Below are positions 30,612 to 38,824 of a DNA stretch of 64,000 nucleotides, piece after piece. Numbering within the stretch: the stretch's first letter is position 1; the number at the start of each line of letters is the position of its first letter. The notes below the pieces were generated by a model. The model did no database searches. It was not told where the DNA came from and was given only the letters and a program-made list of their open reading frames with translations. The translations under genes and the position numbers were made by a program. Origin of the DNA: Thiomicrorhabdus sp. 6S3-12 (GTDB lineage: Bacteria > Pseudomonadota > Gammaproteobacteria > Thiomicrospirales > Thiomicrospiraceae); contig NZ_JAGETW010000011.1 of the NCBI RefSeq assembly GCF_017571475.1, positions 1-64,000 on the forward strand. The letters run 5' to 3'.

Positions 30612-31223
30612 ATGAGTAAACAGCTGAATATACTGAACAGCAGACAAGGTTACAGCGGCTTTTTCCGTATTGATATTCTTCGCTATCAACATAGCCTGTA
30701 TGCCGGTGGGATGAGCGCTGAAATCGATCGAGAACTCTTCGGTCGAGGAGAGGCGGCCGTTCTGCTTCTGTATGATTTGCAGGCAGAAGCCCTCGTGCTA
30801 ATCGAGCAATGCCGGGCGGGTGCTTTAGGGCACGCTCAACAGGCAAATTCGCCGGACAAGGCCTGGTTGATTGAGCCAATTGCCGGTATGATCGATTCTG
30901 GTGAAACGGCCGAGCAGGCTGCCGTGCGTGAAGCCAAAGAAGAGGCGGGGATTGATATCCCGTCGGCCGAATATATCTGCCAGTTTTACCCAAGCCCGGG
31001 TGGTTCGGATGAAGTGCTGCATCTGTTTGCCGCACAGATCAATATTAATGACGTTGCGGATTTCGCCGGCCTGGATGAAGATATCGAAGACATTAAGGTA
31101 CTCAAGGTACCTTTTTATGAAGCCAAACAAAATCTTCTCAATGGGCACTATAATGTAGCCAGCACGATTATCGCATTGCAATGGCTGTTTTTTCAGCGCT
31201 GTAATGATGCGACTCTTCGTTAA
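30612..31223 (+). CDS. nudF: ADP-ribose pyrophosphatase, Nudix family (NudF-like)
   Basis: NudF hydrolyses ADP-ribose to AMP and ribose-5-phosphate. The 203-residue protein has a complete Nudix box, starting at Gly in GMIDSGE (about 92) and ending in REAKEEAGI, with all catalytic glutamates. The N-terminal beta region matches the NudF subfamily. ATG 30612 has GGGA upstream and lies 13 bases after alr. Confidence 0.88.
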   Translation: MSKQLNILNSRQGYSGFFRIDILRYQHSLYAGGMSAEIDRELFGRGEAAVLLLYDLQAEALVLIEQCRAGALGHAQQANSPDKAWLIEPIAGMIDSGETAEQAAVREAKEEAGIDIPSAEYICQFYPSPGGSDEVLHLFAAQININDVADFAGLDEDIEDIKVLKVPFYEAKQNLLNGHYNVASTIIALQWLFFQRCNDATLR

Positions 31224-31252
31224 CACATCTCTTAATCAAGTCGAATTTTATT

Positions 31253-31669
31253 ATGTTATGTCTTTTCCGCAATAGCCGAATTCACCCGAAATTAAATCCA
31301 TGGGCCATCTTATTGAGTTGGATCGCGGTTCTGTTCTGGCTGGAATTTGCCTTCCTGGAAAAAGAACTGGTTGAAAAGATTTTTGCCGGTCATGCCCTGA
31401 TTATCGATCTTTTGGTCGGCCTGCCTCTGGTTCTGGCAATGGCGATTATGATTTACGCTCTGGTCTATTGGGGAATTAAGGTTGCGTTGATCTATCTTAA
31501 ACCTTCGTGGATTGTACATATCGAGCCAACCGAAGAGGAACTCAGCCGACAGAATCAGTTGGTTGAAGAAGCGGAAACGGAATTCGGCGAGGGTTATTGG
31601 AACCCCGACGATAAGGGTGCCGCGGATAACAACCATAAAAAAAACACTTCCAAAGAGTCTTCACAGTGA
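31253..31669 (+). CDS. Uncharacterised membrane protein, two helices
   Basis: A 138-residue protein with two strong membrane segments (about 17-35 and 48-75) and a long acidic, then polar C-terminal tail with EPTEEELSRQNQLVEEAE. I do not recognise a family. It sits between nudF (29 bases) and the MATE gene (32 bases) and is probably part of the same transcript. No clear ribosome binding site is seen. Confidence 0.65.
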   Translation: MLCLFRNSRIHPKLNPWAILLSWIAVLFWLEFAFLEKELVEKIFAGHALIIDLLVGLPLVLAMAIMIYALVYWGIKVALIYLKPSWIVHIEPTEEELSRQNQLVEEAETEFGEGYWNPDDKGAADNNHKKNTSKESSQ

Positions 31670-31701
31670 AGCCTTTTTAATGTTCGATTGAGATCGCTCC
31701 C

Positions 31702-33120
31702 TTGCCTGCATCTTTTTTTTCTATTTCGTCGCCGCGTTTCCGCCAAGAGTCGAAGATACTGCTCAAGCTTGCTTTTCCAATCCTTCTTGCACAACTTGCA
31801 TTAACCGCTTTAGGTGTCGTTGATACCTTGATGTCAGGGTGGTCGGGAACAAATGATCTGGCGGCGATCGGCCTTGGATCAAGCATTATGTTACCGGTTT
31901 TTATTTTCGGCACAGGAGTGTTGCTGGCAATTACGCCTCTGGTCGCAAAGGCCTTCGGACGACATGACAATGAATCGGTTTCCGTATTTCTCGCTCAGGG
32001 CGTTGTGCTTGCCTTGCCGATCGGGCTTTTGAGCGCATTTATATTGAATAATATGCAGCCGGTGCTGGATCTCCTTGAATTAAACAGTGAAGTTTATCGC
32101 CTTACCGACGAATATCTGCGCTATATCGCCTGGGGCCTGCCGGCAATCGCTTTCTATCAAGCGTTAAGATTCTACTGGGAAGGACTTGGGCAAACCTTGC
32201 CAACCATGTGGATCAGCTTTGTAGCTTTAATCTGCAATATCCCTCTGAACGCTCTTTTTATCTATGGCGGCTTCGGAATCGACCCTATGGGCGCAGCTGG
32301 CTGCGGTGTGGCCAGCGCGATAGTGATGTGGCTGATGCTGGCTGCCGGCTTGGTTTACGTATACCGCAATCCGAATACCTGCCAACATATAAACTGGTCG
32401 CACCTATTGCCTAAGCACTGGAAGCAAGGCGGAATGCCGGCTTTGAAAATCGGAATCCCGAATGCGATGGCCTTACTGTTCGAAGTAAGCCTGTTTACAT
32501 TGATTGCACTGTTTGTCGCACCTCTGGGAGCAACGGTACTGGCCGGACAACAGATCGCGATCAGCGTGACCTCAATGGCATTTATGCTGCCGTTAAGCCT
32601 GAGTATGGCTTTAACGGTGCGGATTGGTCAGGAATACGGCAGGGGGGATTTGAATCGCCTGCGGCAAGTTATGCAGGTCGGCTATTTTTATGCATTGATG
32701 ATGGGCGCTTTCCTGGCGTTAAATACCTACTTCTTTCGACATGAACTGATCGGTTTGTACACCGAAGATCCCGCCGTGATTACGGTCACGATTACTTTGC
32801 TTATATTAGCGGCTATCTATCAGATATTTGATTCGGTTCAAGTCTCTACGGCGGGCATCCTGCGAGGTTTTCACGATACTAAAGTGACTATGTGGGTTAC
32901 CTTTGTCAGCTATTGGCTAATCGGGATCGGGTTGGGGTATGTGCTGAGCTTCACCAATTGGATCACAAATCCCCAGGGGGTTGTCGGGTTCTGGCTCGGG
33001 ATCTGTCTGGGATTGGCTGTCGCGGCTGTGTTACTTGTCTGGCGGCTTCGATATCAGCTGCCTTTTCTGTATACCGAAATGCAGTTGTCGCATGTGGTTA
33101 CAAAAGGAGATTACGATTAA
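31702..33120 (+). CDS. MATE family efflux transporter (NorM-like)
   Basis: A 472-residue protein with about 12 membrane helices in two homologous halves, the MATE pattern. The N-half has LALTALGVVDTLMSG, close to the family GxxDtlmaG segment, and the C-half has VLAGQQIAISVTSMAFMLPLS. These exporters use Na+ or H+ gradients to expel cationic drugs or metabolites. The start is probably TTG 31702, since no ATG occurs before the first helix. It is followed at once by ychJ (TAATGG). Confidence 0.9.
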   Translation: MPASFFSISSPRFRQESKILLKLAFPILLAQLALTALGVVDTLMSGWSGTNDLAAIGLGSSIMLPVFIFGTGVLLAITPLVAKAFGRHDNESVSVFLAQGVVLALPIGLLSAFILNNMQPVLDLLELNSEVYRLTDEYLRYIAWGLPAIAFYQALRFYWEGLGQTLPTMWISFVALICNIPLNALFIYGGFGIDPMGAAGCGVASAIVMWLMLAAGLVYVYRNPNTCQHINWSHLLPKHWKQGGMPALKIGIPNAMALLFEVSLFTLIALFVAPLGATVLAGQQIAISVTSMAFMLPLSLSMALTVRIGQEYGRGDLNRLRQVMQVGYFYALMMGAFLALNTYFFRHELIGLYTEDPAVITVTITLLILAAIYQIFDSVQVSTAGILRGFHDTKVTMWVTFVSYWLIGIGLGYVLSFTNWITNPQGVVGFWLGICLGLAVAAVLLVWRLRYQLPFLYTEMQLSHVVTKGDYD

Positions 33121-33536
33121 TGGATCAAGAACTGTGTCCATGTGGTTCGGGTAAAGCGTATCGGGAGTGCTGCGGCGTTTTTCATAGCGGACTAGCCATG
33201 CCGGAAACGGCGGAAGCGCTAATGCGTTCGCGCTACAGCGCCTTTGTTACAAGGAATGAGGAGTATCTGCTGGCAACATGGGACGAATCAACACGCCCGG
33301 AAAAAGTCGATTTCGAACAAGATTTACAATGGACGCAATTGAATATCAATGGGCGTAAAAAAGGCCGTAAAAGAGATCAGGAAGGATGGGTGACCTTTGT
33401 TGCGCATTACCGTCTGCAAGCACAAAATTCACTTTTGAATCCACAGCCTCCGCAGGAGGGAACCTTGCATGAAACCAGCTATTTTACGCGTGACCAGAGT
33501 GGTCACTGGCGGTATGTCGACGGTGAGATCAAATAA
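33121..33536 (+). CDS. ychJ: YchJ family SEC-C motif protein
   Basis: A 138-residue protein of the YchJ/UPF0225 family. It begins with the zinc-binding SEC-C motif CPCGSGKAYRECC (about 6-18), followed by a conserved LMRSRYSAF segment and an NTF2-like domain with YFTRDQSGHWRYVDG. The biochemical role is unknown. ATG follows the MATE stop directly, so translation is coupled. Confidence 0.88.
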
Positions 33537-33538
33537 AA

Positions 33539-33667
33539 TTACCGTTCTTCTTTATTTCTGAATACTCGATACAACCACCACATCAGCAGGCCGACCACAA
33601 GAACGGAGACGCCTAACAGCGCCAGGGTAATCAAAAGTGCGTCGCCGACACTCTGCATATCAGGCAT
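33539..33667 (-). CDS. Small single-pass membrane protein, 42 residues
   Basis: A short gene on the minus strand with a strong ribosome binding site AAGGAG nine bases before ATG 33667. The product has a polar start (MPDMQSVGD), one membrane helix (ALLITLALLGVSVLVVGLL, about 10-28), then a tryptophan-rich interface and a charged tail RVFRNKEER. It is convergent with ychJ, two bases apart, and divergent from the SPOR gene. The size and layout recall small membrane subunits such as OadG, but similarity is too limited to name it. Confidence 0.6.
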   Translation of the reverse strand: MPDMQSVGDALLITLALLGVSVLVVGLLMWWLYRVFRNKEER

Positions 33668-33761
33668 GTGCGCAAATCTCCTTGGTTAAGATATATCTTT
33701 TTCACGCAAAGCATTCTACAATAATTTCACAATTATGCTCAGGGAATGATGAAGTTTAACT

Positions 33762-35129
33762 ATGGCTAATACCATTTCAGAATTGGAAGCTGAACGCGCC
33801 AAGATCCTAGAAGAGATTGAAAACAAGGCGAAATCCATGTCCTCCTCGGAAAGTTCGGAACACTCACTGCAAGATTGGCTTAAGGCCGCCAGCGAGGTCG
33901 TTCCGGAAAGTGCTCTGCAGGCGGAACGCAATGTCACTGAGACGCCGCGCGAACGAGACGAAGCAGCGAGTAATCCGTATGCTTTTTCCGAACCTCAGCC
34001 GAGCGCGCAAATCGCCTCTAAGCGTTTGAATACCGATCCTTATATGCGTGCCAGCGATGAATTAAACAGCAGTGTTAAGGATCCCGCTCCGGAAGATGAT
34101 TTGGAGAGTGTTCGTCTTTCTCTGCGCAGTGCCGGCGCATCGTCGCAAACTTCTACGCCACCTAATGCATCAGGCTTTAGCGATTCAGCACGCCCGCAAA
34201 CGCCAAGTAATTCTGGAGAAAAGCCTTCCAACCGTTCCATGGTTGCCGGTGTCGCTATCAGTTTAACCCTTTTGCTCACTACGCTTGGCGTGGTTGTAGT
34301 TGGTTACAACAGCGTACATAAAGAGCTTTTGGCGGTAAGTGACAGTAACGATAAAAACCTGGCTAAGATCGAAGACCTTCAATCACAGTTAAAACAGCTA
34401 CCGCTCAGTGCGGAAGCCAGCCTGAGTACTGCCAGCGACAACCAGGAAAAAATCCGCTCGCTGCAAAACCAACTGGTGACACTTGAGTCTCAGATTACTC
34501 AACTCAAAACTCAGTTGAAGCAATACCAGACCGACAAGGACGTACAATCGGAAGAGCTGTCTGCTTCTGAAAACGGCATCACCGAAAAACTAACTGAAGT
34601 GGTGCAAAAGCTGCAGAAGCTGGAAAGCAGTCAGCTTGGTGCGGATGGCAAAAAGCCTTTTATCAAGCCTTTCCAGACACCGGTCAAAGTGGCTGTCGGT
34701 GACGATGCTATAGCACAACCGATTGCGCCGACCGAACCGAGTATTTCCGAGCCGATTGCTGATCAGCAGCTGATTTCGCTGGTCGAAAAGCAGGCAGCCG
34801 ATGCAGCAAAAGTAAAAACACCGGTCGAACCCAAGAAAAACTATACCGCTGATGTTAAATGGCTGATGCAACAGCCCGCTGAACATTACATTCTGCAACT
34901 GGCCAGTATGTATGACGAAAAATCTCTGCAGCGGATGATCAAAGACAGAGAAATTAAAGATGCCAAAATCATTCCTCAAGAGCGAAACGGCAAGCTTGGT
35001 TATGTGTTGGTAACCGGCTCTTTTGCTGATCGCAACGAAGTGGATGCACTGTCTCGTACAATTAAGAAAGAGACGGGGATCTCGCCATGGCGTAGAAAAG
35101 TCGGTGACCTGGTCAAGCGAATCGATTAA
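33762..35129 (+). CDS. SPOR-domain membrane protein, DamX-like
   Basis: A 455-residue bitopic protein. Residues 1-160 are polar and probably cytoplasmic. One membrane helix lies at about 163-185, followed by a coiled coil (about 190-290) and a C-terminal SPOR-like domain (about 375-450, from HYILQLASM to SPWRRKVGDL). SPOR domains bind glycan strands lacking stem peptides at the septum, so a role in cell division or wall remodelling is likely. It resembles DamX in layout, not in its usual aroB neighbourhood. It ends with a terminator. Confidence 0.78.
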   Translation: MANTISELEAERAKILEEIENKAKSMSSSESSEHSLQDWLKAASEVVPESALQAERNVTETPRERDEAASNPYAFSEPQPSAQIASKRLNTDPYMRASDELNSSVKDPAPEDDLESVRLSLRSAGASSQTSTPPNASGFSDSARPQTPSNSGEKPSNRSMVAGVAISLTLLLTTLGVVVVGYNSVHKELLAVSDSNDKNLAKIEDLQSQLKQLPLSAEASLSTASDNQEKIRSLQNQLVTLESQITQLKTQLKQYQTDKDVQSEELSASENGITEKLTEVVQKLQKLESSQLGADGKKPFIKPFQTPVKVAVGDDAIAQPIAPTEPSISEPIADQQLISLVEKQAADAAKVKTPVEPKKNYTADVKWLMQQPAEHYILQLASMYDEKSLQRMIKDREIKDAKIIPQERNGKLGYVLVTGSFADRNEVDALSRTIKKETGISPWRRKVGDLVKRID

Positions 35130-35159
35130 AGGGCTGAATTGACAAAATACTTTTACTAG

Positions 35160-35191
35160 ACCGGTTTCTTTTGAAAGAAGCCGGTTTTTTT
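35160..35191 (+). terminator. Intrinsic terminator after the SPOR gene
   Basis: Arms ACCGGTTTC/GAAGCCGGT (one G-U pair) with a small loop, followed by TTTTTTT. Confidence 0.85.
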
Positions 35192-35280
35192 ATGTATTTT
35201 TATTTATCGCTGAAGGATCGGAATGTATCGGTGCCATTTAGCAAAAGCGTGATTTGTCCCATCCCTGTAGAGAAAGCTGA

Positions 35281-36834
35281 TTAAGCCAGTTTGTGTATTG
35301 GCAGCAGAATTTTGAAGCTGACGCCACTAAGGTTTTGGCCCTTATAGATAAACTGGCTGTTATCGGCGCTGACCGAGCCTTGATGGAAATCCACGATCAG
35401 TTTAACAATGTGCAATCCCAGGCCCAGATGTGCTTGCCCCTGGTTCAGGGTACGCATTGAGGTCATGCCGTCGAAAATCTGTTTTTCATGCCCTTTAGGA
35501 AGCGGCGGGCCACTGTTTTCGACGCGGATTTCAATCTGACTGCCGATTTTAGCGGCGCGGATCTGTATCGGCATCTTACCGTCTGAAAAATCATTGGCAT
35601 TGCTCAGCAGTTTATCCATCATCTGTTCGATCATAAATCCGTCGCCAAGTAGCTGGACATTATCATCCAGCTTCAGATCGGAATTGATTTGATAATCCGG
35701 ATGCAGGACCACTATATTATCGATATAGTGGCGCAGCATCAGACCGAGCGGAAATGTCTCCGGCTGCTGGCTGTGCAGGCTGTCTTCAATACTGGTAGCT
35801 TCGGAAAGCGAAGCGATAATCTGTTTCAACTGCGTCAGAGCGTGTTTGGCATAATCGAGTTGATGGTGTTCGGTTTCTTTTTCAAGCAGTGTCAAAGCCA
35901 TGGAAAGCCGGTTTAACGGATTATGCAATTCATGACGCAGGGTTTTCGGTAATTGCTTGAGATATCGCTCGTAGGAACCCAGCTGTTTGAGCATCTCATA
36001 GATGTGATGCCGCAGATCGGAGAGTTCATCCTGATAAACGCGGCTCTGACGGTCGGGGAAATCGAGTTGCGTCAATCGTCCTTTGAGATCAAAAGTTTTC
36101 TTAACATCATCATCCAAGCGTATGATTCTATTAGATAAAGAAGCAGTATGAATGATGGCTCCGACAATGACGATAAAGAATATCGCCGCGCCTATACCAA
36201 TGAGTCGATAGAAATAATTCAGACTTTCACTAAATAGCGTCTCCATCCTTTGTTCCAAAACCAGAGAACCGATAATGCGGTTTTGAACCATAAGCGGTGT
36301 AGCAGACATCAGGGAAACCGGGTTGCCGTCATTGTCCATTCGATACTGTTGTAACGTCTGGCCGTTCAACGAATGGCGGATCAGAGTAATTTCCGGTTGC
36401 GGACTCTGCGGGTAAGGATAGGGTAAAGAATAGGGAATAAAGGTCGCCAGAGTTTTGATCAGCAGTTTACCGGTCGTAGTAAAAAAACCGGTATCCGGAT
36501 TTTCTTCCTTATCGGGTAATTTTCCGACCACATAGGTCGTCTGGCCATACTCGTTGACGACCCATAAAACGGAATTATTTAAATTAAGATGGGAAAGTCG
36601 AGTTGGTTTTCCCGACTGAATCTGCAACGCCCAGAGATCGGTCCGGTTTTCCAGGATGAGCGCTAGATTCTCTACGGTTTGCTGCTGCACAATTGCCTGA
36701 TTGTTGAGCATGATACGGTGCAGATCAATCGCGAAACGATAGGCCAGAAAAGGCAGTATCGTCAGCAGCAGTAACAGGATGAAAAGACGGTCTCGAATCG
36801 AAAGACGGTAGTTTTTCTGGATAAAACGAAACAT
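35281..36834 (-). CDS. Sensor histidine kinase, PdsS-like candidate
   Basis: A 517-residue membrane kinase. Helices at about 17-35 and 210-231 frame a periplasmic sensor of about 175 residues, followed by a HAMP-like linker and a dimerisation domain with phospho-accepting His301 in LRHELHNPLNRL. The ATPase domain has N box LLSNANDFSD and G box GLGLHIVKLIV. The H box reads HELHNPL, not the common HELRTPL. It lies 62 bases after its response regulator and is clearly its partner. The signal is unknown. The regulator recalls the proteobacterial dedicated sortase systems; for the kinase this is only suggested by pairing. Confidence 0.88.
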   Translation of the reverse strand: MFRFIQKNYRLSIRDRLFILLLLLTILPFLAYRFAIDLHRIMLNNQAIVQQQTVENLALILENRTDLWALQIQSGKPTRLSHLNLNNSVLWVVNEYGQTTYVVGKLPDKEENPDTGFFTTTGKLLIKTLATFIPYSLPYPYPQSPQPEITLIRHSLNGQTLQQYRMDNDGNPVSLMSATPLMVQNRIIGSLVLEQRMETLFSESLNYFYRLIGIGAAIFFIVIVGAIIHTASLSNRIIRLDDDVKKTFDLKGRLTQLDFPDRQSRVYQDELSDLRHHIYEMLKQLGSYERYLKQLPKTLRHELHNPLNRLSMALTLLEKETEHHQLDYAKHALTQLKQIIASLSEATSIEDSLHSQQPETFPLGLMLRHYIDNIVVLHPDYQINSDLKLDDNVQLLGDGFMIEQMMDKLLSNANDFSDGKMPIQIRAAKIGSQIEIRVENSGPPLPKGHEKQIFDGMTSMRTLNQGQAHLGLGLHIVKLIVDFHQGSVSADNSQFIYKGQNLSGVSFKILLPIHKLA

Positions 36835-36896
36835 TAAAAAGCGTTTGTCCTGTTACGTGCTTAAAATCGGCGGACTCTTAATGAGTCGACCGTCGG

Positions 36897-37610
36897 TTAG
36901 TCGCTGGTTTCCTGTTGCCAGGAGTAGCCACGACCGTACTCATTCTGAATCAGATTGAATTCCGGAGTAATTTTCTTAAAGGCGTTACGGATACGACAGA
37001 TATGCGTATTAATCGTATTCCGCTCGACTACCCCTTGAGTAGACTGTTGCAGCGCGTCATAAGTGACCACGTTACCTTCACCGGCCGTCGCAAACTGGCG
37101 CAGCATTTCGAATTCCGTAGCAGTTAAATCCAATGGTTTACCATGCCAGTATGCCTTGAACTGGCTTGAAGACAACTCCAGTTCCTTGATTTTAGATTTG
37201 TCGGCATCCTGTTCATCGGTTTTGCTGGAGCTGGTAATGCGCAGCAGGTTTTTAACCTTGACGATCAGAACATTCAGGCTGATTGGCTTTGGCAAGTAAT
37301 CAATTGCGCCCAAGGCGTGGCCGGTGTAGATGTCGAATTCCGACTGACGTTCCGAGAGGAAAATGATTGGAATAGGCTGGTTGTAACTCAGTAAGTGTTT
37401 GGCCAGGTCAAAACCGCCGTCCATTTCCGAGCCGAGAATAATGTCGGAAATAACCAGATCCGGCAGTTGTTTGGCAAAGGCGGCTTCGGCGCTCGGTCGA
37501 TCGGAAAACGCCTCGACTACAAATCCTTGTTGTTCAAGCGCGGAGACCAGTGTTTCCAGTTGTATCGGATCGTCTTCAATAATCGCAATACGATATTCGG
37601 TGTTTTGCAT
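36897..37610 (-). CDS. OmpR-type response regulator, PdsR-like
   Basis: A 237-residue regulator. The receiver domain has the acidic pocket IIEDDP, phospho-acceptor Asp56 in DLVISDI, Ser86 and Lys108. The C-terminal winged helix (about 150-233) contains TATEFEMLRQF, RNTINTHICRIRNAF and a final YGRGYSW. From memory, the segments DGGFDLAKHL, PIIFLSERQSEFD and PISLNVLIVKV parallel the PdsR family of sortase-associated regulators. ATG 37610 has AGGA eight bases upstream; an upstream TTG would add 11 residues. It precedes the histidine kinase gene. Confidence 0.9.
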   Translation of the reverse strand: MQNTEYRIAIIEDDPIQLETLVSALEQQGFVVEAFSDRPSAEAAFAKQLPDLVISDIILGSEMDGGFDLAKHLLSYNQPIPIIFLSERQSEFDIYTGHALGAIDYLPKPISLNVLIVKVKNLLRITSSSKTDEQDADKSKIKELELSSSQFKAYWHGKPLDLTATEFEMLRQFATAGEGNVVTYDALQQSTQGVVERNTINTHICRIRNAFKKITPEFNLIQNEYGRGYSWQQETSD

Positions 37611-37642
37611 AAGCGATTCCTTTCTTTCTATGACTTCACTCA

Positions 37643-37676
37643 ATAAAAAACGGCTTATATATTTCTATATAAGCCG
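37643..37676 (-). terminator. Intrinsic terminator after the bicupin gene
   Basis: A perfect 11-bp stem CGGCTTATATA/TATATAAGCCG with a four-base loop, followed on the minus strand by TTTTTTATT. It ends 33 bases before the response regulator start, leaving little room for a separate promoter. Confidence 0.85.
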
Positions 37677-37689
37677 CATTATCTCTGAT

Positions 37690-38619
37690 TTATTCGACGT
37701 GATGGAAGTCCAGAAGCTGCATATTCATAATTAATCCAGCATCTTGAATCGGCAGTACGATCGCATCTTCGCCGGAATCGTTATGGTGTGAGTGCCACCA
37801 GCCCGGAGGCGTAACGAAAACGGAACCCGGAGTCCACATCGCTTTGATCGGATCTTTGATCGAGCCGTCTTCATTCAGCTCTTGACCAAGCAGGGTATAG
37901 GTATCCGGTCCTGCAGAAACCACAAAATCCAGTGCGATTGAGTTGTGGCGATGTGGTTTTTGGGTCACATTTCCAGGAAGGACGTTATACAGCGCCCACA
38001 GAGTATGGGTGATAGTCATGGTGAGCGGGAAATTCGGGTTTGACAGCAAAATACCGGTACGGTTACGACCTGCGGCAACTTTGCGGACATCTTCAAGCTC
38101 TTTATTCAGTCGTTCTTTAGTATACAGAACCGGCTCGAAGCGTTCCTTATTCGGCTTGGCACCAAGATAGTCGATAATCGGTGAATCATGCACCCAGTAA
38201 ATAGCCGTATCTTCATCGGCACTGTGCAGAGCGTCCGGAACGGCAGGAAGAGTGAACAGGTCACCTTCTTTCCACTCCATCGTGCCGTGTTTCATCTGCG
38301 TACGTCCCTTACCGCGGATAACGTAAAACAGCTGCGAACTTGCGCTGGCTTCGGTTTTCAAAGTGTCGCCGGCACAAATACGCAAATAGTTAGCCAGCAA
38401 ATTCGGTGTTGTAGCCGGGTACGGAGTCTGTAGTTTTTCAGACTGGTCAAACGAAATAATACGGGTTTCACCTTCCTGATGCAGTGCACTCGGATAGTGC
38501 ACGATATCGATTTTTGGCATAGGTGGGTTAACTGCCGACATATATTCCTTAACTTCAGCCTGACGTTCCCATTTTTGCTGGGCGGCTTCCTGAATTTGTT
38601 CAACCTTGTGTTGTTGCAT
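37690..38619 (-). CDS. Bicupin protein, gentisate 1,2-dioxygenase-like
   Basis: A 309-residue two-cupin protein. The first barrel (about 85-145) has FYVIRGKGRTQ but lacks the metal histidines. The second (about 215-300) has PHRHNS and WWHSHHND, supplying His ligands for iron. This pattern is seen in ring-cleaving dioxygenases of the gentisate type and in related proteins of unknown substrate. No aromatic degradation genes are nearby, so the substrate is open. It has the ribosome binding site AAGGTGAT and ends in its own terminator. Confidence 0.72.
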   Translation of the reverse strand: MQQHKVEQIQEAAQQKWERQAEVKEYMSAVNPPMPKIDIVHYPSALHQEGETRIISFDQSEKLQTPYPATTPNLLANYLRICAGDTLKTEASASSQLFYVIRGKGRTQMKHGTMEWKEGDLFTLPAVPDALHSADEDTAIYWVHDSPIIDYLGAKPNKERFEPVLYTKERLNKELEDVRKVAAGRNRTGILLSNPNFPLTMTITHTLWALYNVLPGNVTQKPHRHNSIALDFVVSAGPDTYTLLGQELNEDGSIKDPIKAMWTPGSVFVTPPGWWHSHHNDSGEDAIVLPIQDAGLIMNMQLLDFHHVE

Positions 38620-38824
38620 GTCTGATCACCTTTTAAACGTTTTCGTTTGTGAACGGGTTAAATGAAAATTATTCTAATTATAAATTGATATCGGGGTTAT
38701 TACTATCGAACGGGCGAGAATGTAAGCGGATTTTCGTTTATGGTTACAATAACGCACGCTTATGAAACGCTGATAAACCTTGACCTTTTTAATTTTCAGA
38801 GGCCAAGGCTGTCAGGTTTTGAGA

